The position numbers and the translations under genes are program-made. Shown here piece after piece: positions 1 through 5,876 of a stretch of 9,659 bases of DNA. Source of the DNA: an uncultured Bacilli bacterium (GTDB lineage Bacteria > Bacillota_I > Bacilli_A > RF39 > UBA660); NCBI GenBank assembly GCA_947628765.1, contig CANRBD010000045.1, positions 1 to 9,659 of the forward strand. Direction: 5' to 3'. The first letter of the stretch is position 1, and every line of letters starts with the position of its first letter. The notes below the pieces were generated by a model. That model did no database searches, had not been told where the DNA came from, and worked only from the letters and a program-made list of their open reading frames with translations.

Positions 1-1540
1 TATCTTCATATTTTACTAATTCGCTCGCAATCTTACTAAAATATGGCTCACTTTTCATAATATTTAAAGTTTCACTATCAATTTGTTTTGGTTTAATTAT
101 ATTGAGTGGAAAAAATGTTGCTCTACCAATTTCTTTAATCGAATTAATAGCTTCTTTAGCCAAAGCTTCATTATCGACAATGATATTATTGGTACTAAAA
201 CCTAAAGCAACAGAAATGGCTAAAGTATATTTAGAATCCGTTTCAATTAAATTACCTAAAACATTATGAATTCCTTTTAGTTTTGGATTATTTAAAACAC
301 TTTTAACGGCAGTAGGTAGTAAACCACCATTTTCAATACTATCTTTTAAATTTTCCGCCTTAATTTCTAAATTGTTTTTTTGTCTTAAAAGATTGGTAAG
401 AGTATTTTCTAAAGTTTGTTTTTCATCTTTAACTTTTATAATATCTTTATTTAAGTTATTGATTTTTTCTTCTAAAGTTGTGCCTTCTTTATTAATATTT
501 ATAATATCTGTTTCCAAAGCATCAATTTCATTTTTAGTAAGTTCTTCTTTTTCTTTTAGTTCCACTATCGTATTATGTAATTTGGTGTCTTCAACTTCAT
601 ACTTTTTTCGTTCAGTAATAATTTCTTTACGACTATTTAATTTTTCAGCTAAAGTGGAATATTCTAAAATTTTACTTTGAGCGTCTTTTATTTTTTCGTA
701 ATTTTTATTAATATCGGCTTTATATTTTTCAATTTTAGCTTCACTTTTATTAGAAGAAACCCCTAATTTTAAAAGTTCATTATTTAAAGTATCAATACGC
801 ATTTTTTCATCTTGATATTGTCTATTAAACTTGGTAATATCTTCGGTAATTAAAGCGATTTCAACTTTTTCTAGTTGTTCTTTAGCCTCTTCATATTCTA
901 AAGCTTTTTCTTTAGCTTCTTTTAAAGGTTCAATTTGTGGCTCAAGTTCATTAATTATATCGTTTACTCTAGCTAAATTGTTATGGGTTTTATCTAGTTT
1001 ACGAATAGCTTCTTCTTTTCTTCTTTTGTATTTTAAAACGCCAGCGGCTTCTTCAAAAATGACGCGGCGATCAGTTGGTTTACTACTAATCACTTCGTCA
1101 ATTTTACCTTGTGAAATGATGTTAAAACTCTCTTTCGCAATTCCACTATCTAAAAGTAAATTTGTGATATCTTTTAAGCGCACTCTTTCATTATTTAAAA
1201 AATATTCATTGGTGCCATCTTTATATACGCGTCTTCTAATAGCGATTTCATCGTACTCTAAAGGCAAATATTTATCAGTATTATCAAACACTAAAGTCAC
1301 GGAAGCGGTGTTCATCGGATTACGACTTTTACTACCGGAAAAAATTACATCGGTCATGTTGCCTTCACCACGTAGTGATTTAACTGATTGTTCACCTAAG
1401 ACCCATCTAACGGCATCGACAACATTACTTTTACCGGAACCATTAGGTCCCACAATACCCGTAATACCATTAGTAAGTTCAATATCAGTTTTATCGGCAA
1501 ATGATTTAAATCCTTGAGATTTTATTTCTTTTAAGTACAT
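1..1540 (-). CDS. smc: Chromosome segregation protein SMC, N-terminal part (cut by left edge)
   Basis: SMC is the ATPase of the bacterial condensin complex SMC-ScpA-ScpB, which folds and segregates the chromosome. Translation from the ATG at 1538-1540 stays open to base 2 and gives 513 residues. Seen: the typical start MYLKEIKSQGFKSF, a Walker A loop GPNGSGKS at residues 31-38, an arginine at 57 in SLRGEG (the arginine-finger region), and a Q-loop motif ISQGKIDE at about 142-149. These are followed by FEEAAGVLKYK and then a long Lys/Glu-rich coiled coil to about residue 400. A hinge-like segment starts near 404 (GGLLPTAV, then KGIHNVLGNLI). The second coil and the signature/Walker B head half lie outside the window. 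The start is set by an AAGGTGAT ribosome binding site at 1544-1551. Unlike the usual rnc-smc order, the gene upstream here is cls. The arm before the hinge looks shorter than in B. subtilis SMC. Identity is secure. Confidence 0.96.
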   Translation of the reverse strand, partial: MYLKEIKSQGFKSFADKTDIELTNGITGIVGPNGSGKSNVVDAVRWVLGEQSVKSLRGEGNMTDVIFSGSKSRNPMNTASVTLVFDNTDKYLPLEYDEIAIRRRVYKDGTNEYFLNNERVRLKDITNLLLDSGIAKESFNIISQGKIDEVISSKPTDRRVIFEEAAGVLKYKRRKEEAIRKLDKTHNNLARVNDIINELEPQIEPLKEAKEKALEYEEAKEQLEKVEIALITEDITKFNRQYQDEKMRIDTLNNELLKLGVSSNKSEAKIEKYKADINKNYEKIKDAQSKILEYSTLAEKLNSRKEIITERKKYEVEDTKLHNTIVELKEKEELTKNEIDALETDIININKEGTTLEEKINNLNKDIIKVKDEKQTLENTLTNLLRQKNNLEIKAENLKDSIENGGLLPTAVKSVLNNPKLKGIHNVLGNLIETDSKYTLAISVALGFSTNNIIVDNEALAKEAINSIKEIGRATFFPLNIIKPKQIDSETLNIMKSEPYFSKIASELVKYED

Positions 1541-1566
1541 ATTATCACCTTTTTACACTAATTTTA

Positions 1567-1595
1567 ATTATAACAAAATTAGACATAAAAAACAA
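1567..1595 (-). promoter_or_regulatory. Predicted smc promoter overlapping the cls terminator
   Basis: On the minus strand a -35 TTGTTT (1590-1595) is separated by 17 bases from a perfect -10 TATAAT (1567-1572). The start of transcription would be near 1560, giving a leader of about 20 bases that carries the smc ribosome binding site. The -35 lies inside one arm of the hairpin that should end the cls transcript, so smc gets its own start exactly where upstream transcription stops. It is predicted from consensus only. Confidence 0.7.
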
Positions 1596-1614
1596 TTCTT
1601 CGGAATTGTTTTTT
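1587..1614 (-). terminator. Intrinsic terminator after cls
   Basis: A perfect 12-bp stem pairs 1587-1598 with 1603-1614, around a 4-base loop (1599-1602). Six U residues form the 3' side of the stem on the minus strand. It starts 24 bases after the cls stop codon. The symmetric A/T ends mean it could also work on the plus strand, where the loop is a C(TTCG)G tetraloop, but there is no plus-strand gene to end. Confidence 0.85.
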
Positions 1615-1638
1615 AGGATAATATATATTTTTTTCTTT

Positions 1639-3144
1639 CTAAAATAATGGGGCGAATAATCTTAAAATAGCCTGCCATAAAGATTTGAAAAAGCCAGTTT
1701 TTACATCTTCGTTATTTAACTTTTGGCATGATTTAAAAGTAATATCAAAATCATTTAAGATTGCTTTTATTTCACTAACATTTTCCATATAAATACCATT
1801 TTCAAAATGAAGATATAAACTTCTATAATCCATATTTATAGTACCGACTACGGCTCTAATATCATCGGATAAGAAAACTTTTGAATGAACAAAGCCATCA
1901 GTGAATTTATAGATTTTAACCCCATTATCGTGTAAGACTTTAAAAAATGAAGCTGTTTGCGTATAAACAATTTTTTTATCCGGAATGCCCGGAACAATAA
2001 TTCGCACATCGACTCCCCTTTTAGCAGCTCTACAAAGAGAATTTACCATATCCGTATCGATGATCAAATATGGCGTCATAATATATAAATATTTTTTGGC
2101 ACTATTAATCATATTAATATAAACATCTTCACCGATTAAATCTTTATGAAGTGGCGCGACTCCATAGGGAATCACATAACCATGGTTTTCCTTAGTATCT
2201 TTAAAGTCATATTTAAATATACTAATATCTTTATCTTCGTTCGTATTAGCATTCCATAATGTTAAAAACATCACGGTTAAATTCCAGATAGCATCGCCGA
2301 CAATTTTAATGCCATTATCTTTCCAAATACCTAATCTACTATTTACATTGATATATTCATCGCTTAAGTTCACCCCACCTGAAAAAGCCACTTTTCCATC
2401 AATAATGGTCATTTTACGATGGTCACGATTATTCATAAATATGCCTCTAAATGGGCTTAATTTATTAAAAGGAATGCATTTAATACCATGTGTAGCTAGC
2501 TGTTTTGGATAACTAGTGGAAAGCATTGTCAAACTACCCATGTCATCATATAAAATTCTAACATCGACACCATTAGCGGCTTTTTCTTTTAATATGTCTA
2601 AAATACCATTCCACATTTTGCCTTCATTGATAATAAAATATTCCATAAAGATAAATTTTTCAGCTTTTTTTAATTCTTTTAACAATTCAGGATAAAATTT
2701 TTCCCCAAAATTGTAATAGGTAATTTCATTATTAGTACTAACATAGTTATTAGTTCGATTCATTAAATACATCAAATTATCTAAATCTTTATTATCGATA
2801 TCTTGTTTAATATGGTCATCTTGAACTAAATATTGGCTATACTCTTTTTCATAGGCAAAAATATTGCGTAATAACTTATTTTTAGAATAACTTTTGCCTA
2901 GCGTAATAAGTAAAATAGCGCCAAAAATAGGACAGATTAAAATAAGTATTACCCATGGCAAATCATTTGAAAGTCTAGTGCTTTCTTTCAATATACCAAG
3001 GACGATAAGGATACTTATCAAACTATAAAGTAAAGTAATAATCCCTAAATATTTGTAAAAAAATAGTCTGATTATTATTGAAAAGCCTAATTGTAAAACT
3101 ACACCTAATATTACAATGATAATTCTTTTAAGGGTTTTTGTCAT
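1639..3144 (-). CDS. cls: Cardiolipin synthase (phospholipase D superfamily)
   Basis: This membrane enzyme joins two phosphatidylglycerol molecules into cardiolipin, releasing glycerol. With the ATG at 3144 the protein has 501 residues, close to the roughly 480-510 of bacterial Cls. Two complete HKD motifs are seen: H242, K244, D249 in HRKMTIID, and H420, K422, D427 in HSKVFLSD. The second is followed by GTINMDYRS, as is typical of the family. The N-terminus has hydrophobic segments at about 7-29, 34-51 and 62-83, the last (LPWVILILICPIFG) resembling the PLDc_N domain. The end, LWQAILRLFAPLF, is also Cls-like. An in-frame GTG at 3153 was rejected because it is part of the GAGGAG ribosome binding site, which is 8 bases from the ATG. 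The gene is last in the tcdA operon, with only 16 bases to the gene before it, and is followed by a terminator. The exact substrate cannot be proved from sequence; assignment to Cls rather than another PLD protein is strong. Confidence 0.93.
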   Translation of the reverse strand: MTKTLKRIIIVILGVVLQLGFSIIIRLFFYKYLGIITLLYSLISILIVLGILKESTRLSNDLPWVILILICPIFGAILLITLGKSYSKNKLLRNIFAYEKEYSQYLVQDDHIKQDIDNKDLDNLMYLMNRTNNYVSTNNEITYYNFGEKFYPELLKELKKAEKFIFMEYFIINEGKMWNGILDILKEKAANGVDVRILYDDMGSLTMLSTSYPKQLATHGIKCIPFNKLSPFRGIFMNNRDHRKMTIIDGKVAFSGGVNLSDEYINVNSRLGIWKDNGIKIVGDAIWNLTVMFLTLWNANTNEDKDISIFKYDFKDTKENHGYVIPYGVAPLHKDLIGEDVYINMINSAKKYLYIMTPYLIIDTDMVNSLCRAAKRGVDVRIIVPGIPDKKIVYTQTASFFKVLHDNGVKIYKFTDGFVHSKVFLSDDIRAVVGTINMDYRSLYLHFENGIYMENVSEIKAILNDFDITFKSCQKLNNEDVKTGFFKSLWQAILRLFAPLF

Positions 3145-3150
3145 AAATGT

Positions 3151-3159
3151 CACTCCTCT
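3151..3159 (-). promoter_or_regulatory. Ribosome binding site that decides the cls start
   Basis: The minus strand reads AGAGGAGTG here, with GAGGAG at 3153-3158. It is 8 bases from the ATG at 3142-3144. The alternative GTG start at 3151-3153 overlaps this site and would leave no ribosome binding site upstream, so the ATG is preferred. Confidence 0.75.
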
Positions 3160-3160
3160 A

Positions 3161-3691
3161 TTAATTAGCTAAAATATTGGTTAAAATATCTAAAATATTA
3201 TTAAATGTATCTTGCCACCAATAGCCCAAATCTTTAAAGAAATTATTTTTAGTATCAGTATTATCGATAATTAAAATAGCTTTAGGGCCATATGCTTTTA
3301 TTTGTAATTTATCGGTGTATCTTTTATACTTACAAACAAGATCTTTAATTTCATTTTTATTTCCATAAATATATAAAGTTTTCCGATTTATATAAACACT
3401 ATCTTTGACAAAACTTTTTAAAAAAGGTTTGATAACTTTTAAATTACAAATAATATTATCTGTTTTTTTTCGGTGGAAAATTTTTCGCAACTTTTTAATA
3501 TTAACTGTTCTTGAACGTTCATTCACTTGAAATTTTTTCTTTTTAAAACCTTTTTTGGGTTCATTAAGGAAATTACAAATAATTATTTTTTTATTTTTTT
3601 TGATCGCTGATAAAAATTTTTCATTATGAAGACCTATTCCAAGTAAAGTTCCTTCCATTTTTTTTATTTCATTTAATATAAATTTTTCCAT
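3161..3691 (-). CDS. Unknown protein, possibly a degenerate methyltransferase-like fold
   Basis: I do not recognise this 176-residue protein. It is very lysine-rich and basic, has no signal peptide or clear membrane segment, and alternates short hydrophobic strands with helices: KIIICNFLN (about 34-42), DNIICNLKVI (78-87), KTLYIYGN (104-111), PKAILIIDN (134-142). The last part, with a strand, a helix, then YGPKAILIIDN, recalls the end of a class I methyltransferase. However, the only glycine-rich stretch is GTLLGIGLHNE near the start and no catalytic motif is visible, so a degenerate or non-enzymatic Rossmann-like fold is a weak inference. The C-terminal tail (about 151-176, with YWWQD then NNILDILTNILAN) looks like an amphipathic helix. 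The start ATG is one base after the tcdA stop, with the ribosome binding site inside the last tcdA codons, so the two are translated together. cls follows 16 bases downstream. Gene reality is supported by this spacing and the good ribosome binding site. Confidence 0.82.
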   Translation of the reverse strand: MEKFILNEIKKMEGTLLGIGLHNEKFLSAIKKNKKIIICNFLNEPKKGFKKKKFQVNERSRTVNIKKLRKIFHRKKTDNIICNLKVIKPFLKSFVKDSVYINRKTLYIYGNKNEIKDLVCKYKRYTDKLQIKAYGPKAILIIDNTDTKNNFFKDLGYWWQDTFNNILDILTNILAN

Positions 3692-3692
3692 G

Positions 3693-4364
3693 TTACCTCT
3701 CCTTTAAAAATTCATTAATAACGTATGAGGCCGCTAAGATACCTGCTACTGTTGGGACAAAGGCATTAGAACCGACTTTACCTATTTTCATTGGTTTTTC
3801 TTTGGAAAAAACTACCGGCACTTTACCATTAATTTTTTCTACTTTAACAAATTTTCGTATTTCTTTAGCCAGCGGATCATAACTAGTATTTTTAATATCC
3901 GTAATTTCTAATAATTCTGGGTGCATTTTATTACCAGTCCCCATAACTGATATAAATTTTATTTTATTTTTTTTACAATATTTAATAATTAATTCTTTGG
4001 TTTTAATGGTGTCAATGGCATCAATAACAAAATCTACTTGGTTTTCAAATAAAAGATCAATATTATCTTTATCAATAAATTTTTTTATTTTGATAATTTT
4101 ACAATTTGGATTAATTTCATTTTTATGGTTTTCAGCTTCATCAACTTTATAGTGACCAATATTATTTAACTTAGCAAGTAATTGTCTATTTAAATTCGTA
4201 TTATCAATTTTATCGTGATCAACCACAATAATTGTTCCAATGCCACTTCGCAATAAGGTTTCAAATGCTTGACCACCTACACCACCTAAGCCAATTAATA
4301 AAACTGTTTTCTCTTTTAAAATTTCTATTTTTTTACCGATTAATAGTTCCAATCTATCAAACAT
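3693..4364 (-). CDS. tcdA: tRNA threonylcarbamoyladenosine dehydratase (E1-like)
   Basis: TcdA (CsdL/YgdL) uses ATP to cyclise t6A at position 37 of ANN-decoding tRNAs into cyclic t6A. It acts in the cytoplasm and belongs to the ThiF/MoeB/E1 superfamily. The protein has 223 residues. It shows the nucleotide-binding loop GLGGVGG (25-31), an acidic residue at the end of the second strand (D49), the E1 motif DxxNxxNxNR (N55, N58, R60), the strand VIDAIDTI (113-120) and the family-typical GTGNKMHPE (142-150) followed by YDPLAKEIR. The end SNAFVPTVAGILAASYVI matches the TcdA C-terminal helix. There are no CxxC zinc pairs, which argues against ThiF or MoeB. It is shorter than E. coli TcdA (about 268). 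It is first in an operon with the unknown gene and cls, behind a strong promoter. The start ATG has only a weak ribosome binding site (GGTGGTG). Confidence 0.92.
   Translation of the reverse strand: MFDRLELLIGKKIEILKEKTVLLIGLGGVGGQAFETLLRSGIGTIIVVDHDKIDNTNLNRQLLAKLNNIGHYKVDEAENHKNEINPNCKIIKIKKFIDKDNIDLLFENQVDFVIDAIDTIKTKELIIKYCKKNKIKFISVMGTGNKMHPELLEITDIKNTSYDPLAKEIRKFVKVEKINGKVPVVFSKEKPMKIGKVGSNAFVPTVAGILAASYVINEFLKER
3696..3703 (-). promoter_or_regulatory. Ribosome binding site inside the tcdA 3' end
   Basis: AGGAGAGG lies within the last sense codons of tcdA, just before its TAA (3693-3695), and 4 bases before the ATG of the unknown gene at 3691. The arrangement suggests translational coupling: ribosomes ending on tcdA deliver directly to the next start. 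Confidence 0.75.
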
Positions 4365-4381
4365 GATGCACCACCATCTCC

Positions 4382-4411
4382 ATTATACCTTAATTTAAGA
4401 ACAAAGGTCAA
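4382..4411 (-). promoter_or_regulatory. Predicted promoter of the tcdA-unknown-cls operon
   Basis: On the minus strand -35 TTGACC (4406-4411) and a perfect -10 TATAAT (4382-4387) are 18 bases apart. Transcription would start near 4375, only about 11 bases before the tcdA ATG at 4364. The better GGAG at 4378-4381 would then lie upstream of the transcript, leaving only GGTG-type pairing. Confidence 0.8.
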
Positions 4412-4436
4412 AATAAATTTTCACTTTCTTATACAT

Positions 4437-4460
4437 AAAAATAGAACATTTATGTTCTAT
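4437..4460 (-). terminator. Intrinsic terminator overlapping the stop codon of the membrane protein gene
   Basis: A perfect 9-bp inverted repeat pairs 4441-4449 with 4452-4460. On the minus strand it runs straight into five U residues (4437-4441). The TAG stop of the upstream gene (4457-4459) lies within the first arm, so coding and termination signals share bases. It separates that gene from the tcdA promoter. Confidence 0.78.
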
Positions 4461-4930
4461 TTGCCATCCTCAAAAAAATATATCGGAATTCCATAATCAT
4501 CATAAATAACTTGACCGTTAGGGGTAACTTCTCCTAAAACTACAACTTCAGTAATATTTTGATATATTTTCATACCGCGATCATCTTCACCAACATAAAT
4601 ATATCCACCTAAATCTAAAATAGTATTAGAAGGATTGACAATCATATGATGCCCTTCAGGATAAATTTTTCTGATTTTATTGGATTTTACTTTTATTTTG
4701 ATTTTATCAATAGCTATTAATTCTTCATTTAAGTTAATAATTTTTTTAATTAAATATAAAGCTAAAGCAAATAAAACCAAGCCAAATTCCGCAAAAATTA
4801 ATTTATGGGTTAAAATCATAAATACCATAAATGGAATAGCACCTAGTAAACAAACTGTACTTTCCTTTTTATGGGTATCTATTTTTTTATTTAAATTATT
4901 TAAAACTACTGTTAATTCTTTTGACTGCAT
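4457..4930 (-). CDS. Small membrane protein of unknown function, two transmembrane helices
   Basis: I do not recognise this 157-residue protein. Residues 1-23 are hydrophilic (LNNLNKKIDTHKKES). Two hydrophobic helices lie at about 25-40 (VCLLGAIPFMVFMIL) and 43-63 (LIFAEFGLVLFALALYLI), separated by a very short turn, so both termini should face the same side. Basic residues on both flanks (KK at 21-22 and 62-63) suggest the cytoplasm by the positive-inside rule. The soluble C-terminal part (about 70-157) is rich in beta-type residues and turns: GGYIYVGEDDRG, then TEVVVLGEVTPNGQVIYDDYGIPIYFFEDG. There is no catalytic motif. The start ATG has AGGTGG 6 bases upstream. It has its own promoter with an unusual inverted repeat and its own terminator, so it is probably a single-gene unit, though read-through from the pilin genes just upstream is possible. 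Confidence 0.85.
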   Translation of the reverse strand: MQSKELTVVLNNLNKKIDTHKKESTVCLLGAIPFMVFMILTHKLIFAEFGLVLFALALYLIKKIINLNEELIAIDKIKIKVKSNKIRKIYPEGHHMIVNPSNTILDLGGYIYVGEDDRGMKIYQNITEVVVLGEVTPNGQVIYDDYGIPIYFFEDGK

Positions 4931-4954
4931 ATTACCACCTACAAATTGTTTTTT

Positions 4955-4983
4955 ATATTAACATTATTTCTAATGTTAGTCAA
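4955..4983 (-). promoter_or_regulatory. Predicted promoter of the two-helix membrane protein gene
   Basis: On the minus strand -35 TTGACT (4978-4983) and -10 TAATAT (4955-4960) are separated by exactly 17 bases. Transcription would start near 4948, giving a leader of about 18 bases with the AGGTGG ribosome binding site. The spacer is almost entirely an inverted repeat. Confidence 0.7.
4959..4978. repeat. Perfect inverted repeat in the promoter spacer, candidate operator
   Basis: Two 8-bp arms, TAACATTA and TAATGTTA, pair exactly around a 4-base centre (4967-4970). The repeat spans from the last -10 bases to the first -35 base, a position where a dimeric repressor would block RNA polymerase. 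As RNA on the minus strand it would be a hairpin with a GAAA loop, but no U tract follows, so it is a poor terminator. I cannot match it to a named regulator. Confidence 0.55.
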
Positions 4984-4990
4984 CTATAAA

Positions 4991-5407
4991 TTACAAAGTA
5001 CAATTAGCCTTTGTTATTGTACGATCAATTTTGATGCTTTTGCTTTCTTTAGTTTTCGTGATACAAATTTTAGCGCGATCACTCCAAAGTTTAAGTTCCG
5101 TTTTACCATTGGCATCAATGCGAAAAACTCCACTATCTGGTAGTTTGCCACGTATATCTAATTTATTAATTACCGTTTTATCAGAATTCTTATAATCTAT
5201 TTGTAACTCTAAACTTTCATTATTACCGGCAGCTTTTGTTTGATAAGTCCTCGCCGCTGATACTAACCCATATCCCGTATCTACAAAAGCTTTTTCTCGG
5301 GAACTATTTATTAAATCATAAATTATTGGCGTTGTAATAATCGCAATAGCCGCTAAAATAACTACAACTGCTAATAATTCTAACAAAGTAAAACCTTTAT
5401 TATTCAT
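4991..5407 (-). CDS. Type IV pilin-like protein (prepilin-type cleavage signal), second of pair
   Basis: The 138-residue protein carries a class III prepilin signal: leader MNNKG, then cleavage before F6 (G|FTLLE) with the conserved glutamate as mature residue 5 (E10). A hydrophobic helix of about 20 residues follows (ELLAVVVILAAIAIITTPII). The prepilin peptidase would remove the leader and methylate the new N-terminus, and the helix anchors the subunit until it enters a filament. The rest is a variable, charged globular part with two cysteines, C115 and C136, that could form the D-region disulfide. The start is the ATG at 5405-5407 with GGGAGG at 5412-5417; longer forms in this frame would run into the preceding pilin gene. 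It begins 13 bases after the other pilin gene. It could be part of a competence pseudopilus, a type IV pilus or a secretion pseudopilus; no assembly gene is in view to decide. Confidence 0.88.
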   Translation of the reverse strand: MNNKGFTLLELLAVVVILAAIAIITTPIIYDLINSSREKAFVDTGYGLVSAARTYQTKAAGNNESLELQIDYKNSDKTVINKLDIRGKLPDSGVFRIDANGKTELKLWSDRAKICITKTKESKSIKIDRTITKANCTL

Positions 5408-5420
5408 ACATATCCTCCCT

Positions 5421-5786
5421 TTATTCACAGTTATGTCCCACAACACAATATTTATAATTATTGCCATTTCTCGTTACTCTAATAGCCGTTGAGGTTGGAA
5501 AGGCTTCATTTGTTCTAGGATCTTCTATATCAGCTTCTAAATTACCAGCCTTTTGTAATTCCTCGATAGTTACTTCAACACTCTCGCCGCTGTTTTTTGG
5601 CAATTTTCTTAAATTAAGGGCATAGTAATCCCCTGCTCCTTTAATAAGCTGATTAAGCTGAGCTTTATACAAATCTTCTTTATTTTCTTTTAATGTCCTA
5701 TCTATAATAGGAACGGCTAAAGCTGCTAGAATGGCTAAAATAACAATGACACCTAAAAGTTCGATTAAAGTAAAGCCTTTTTTCAT
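5421..5786 (-). CDS. Type IV pilin-like protein (ComGC-like N-terminus), first of pair
   Basis: The 121-residue protein has a very short basic leader MKKG, cleavage before F5 (G|FTLIE) and the conserved mature E5 (E9). Next come a hydrophobic helix (ELLGVIVILAILAALAVPII) and an amphipathic extension with TLKENKEDLYKAQLNQLIKGA. This N-terminus is like ComGC and other major (pseudo)pilins. The globular part ends in YCVVGHNCE, where C114 and C120 could close a small disulfide loop at the exposed end. The start ATG at 5784-5786 was chosen over an in-frame GTG at 5793-5795, because that GTG is part of the GAGGTG ribosome binding site. It leads a two-gene operon behind its own promoter. No comG, pilB, pilC or pilD homologue is visible, so the machine it serves is unknown and may be encoded elsewhere. 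Confidence 0.9.
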   Translation of the reverse strand: MKKGFTLIELLGVIVILAILAALAVPIIDRTLKENKEDLYKAQLNQLIKGAGDYYALNLRKLPKNSGESVEVTIEELQKAGNLEADIEDPRTNEAFPTSTAIRVTRNGNNYKYCVVGHNCE

Positions 5787-5792
5787 GATACC

Positions 5793-5798
5793 CACCTC
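5793..5798 (-). promoter_or_regulatory. Ribosome binding site deciding the first pilin start
   Basis: GAGGTG is 6 bases from the ATG at 5786. It contains the alternative GTG start at 5793-5795, which would lengthen the prepilin leader by three residues and have no ribosome binding site of its own. Confidence 0.75.
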
Positions 5799-5810
5799 GA
5801 TTATAATTTT

Positions 5811-5840
5811 ATTTTACACCATTTGTTTTTTTAAAGTCAA
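5811..5840 (-). promoter_or_regulatory. Predicted promoter of the pilin pair
   Basis: On the minus strand -35 TTGACT (5835-5840) and -10 TAAAAT (5811-5816) are 18 bases apart, with a TG directly before the -10. Transcription would start near 5804, giving a leader of about 18 bases. A second TATAAT at 5800-5805 has no matching -35 and lies too close to the ribosome binding site, so it was not chosen. Confidence 0.7.
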
Positions 5841-5855
5841 TCATTTTTGAAAATT

Positions 5856-5876
5856 AAAAAACGCGATTTTACGCGT
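5856..5876 (-). terminator. Intrinsic terminator formed from the end of xseB
   Basis: A GC-rich 5-bp stem pairs ACGCG (5861-5865) with CGCGT (5872-5876) around a 6-base loop, followed on the minus strand by six U residues (5856-5861). The xseB stop codon (5869-5871) lies in the loop and the last sense codons make the first arm. It ends the nusB-xseA-xseB transcript just before the pilin promoter. Confidence 0.78.

Noticed and set aside
372..1517. Plus-strand reading frames at 372-680 and 831-1517
   Set aside because: They lie entirely opposite smc, are Ser/Leu/Phe-rich as expected for the antisense of a Lys/Glu-rich coiled coil, and match no family.
2309..2512. Plus-strand frame opposite cls
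   Set aside because: It is a short antisense shadow of the region around the first HKD motif, with no ribosome binding site.
4959..4978. Inverted repeat as a terminator of the pilin operon
   Set aside because: On the minus strand it is followed by an A-rich sequence, not a U tract, so a canonical intrinsic terminator is unlikely; the promoter-spacer position fits an operator better.
4680..5143. Plus-strand frames at 4680-4961 and 4946-5143
   Set aside because: They are antisense to the membrane protein and pilin genes, with low-complexity hydrophobic content and no supporting signals.
5408..5467. Longer N-terminus for the second pilin starting at 5467
   Set aside because: It would overlap the end of the preceding pilin gene and place twenty residues before the prepilin leader; the ATG at 5407 has a strong ribosome binding site.
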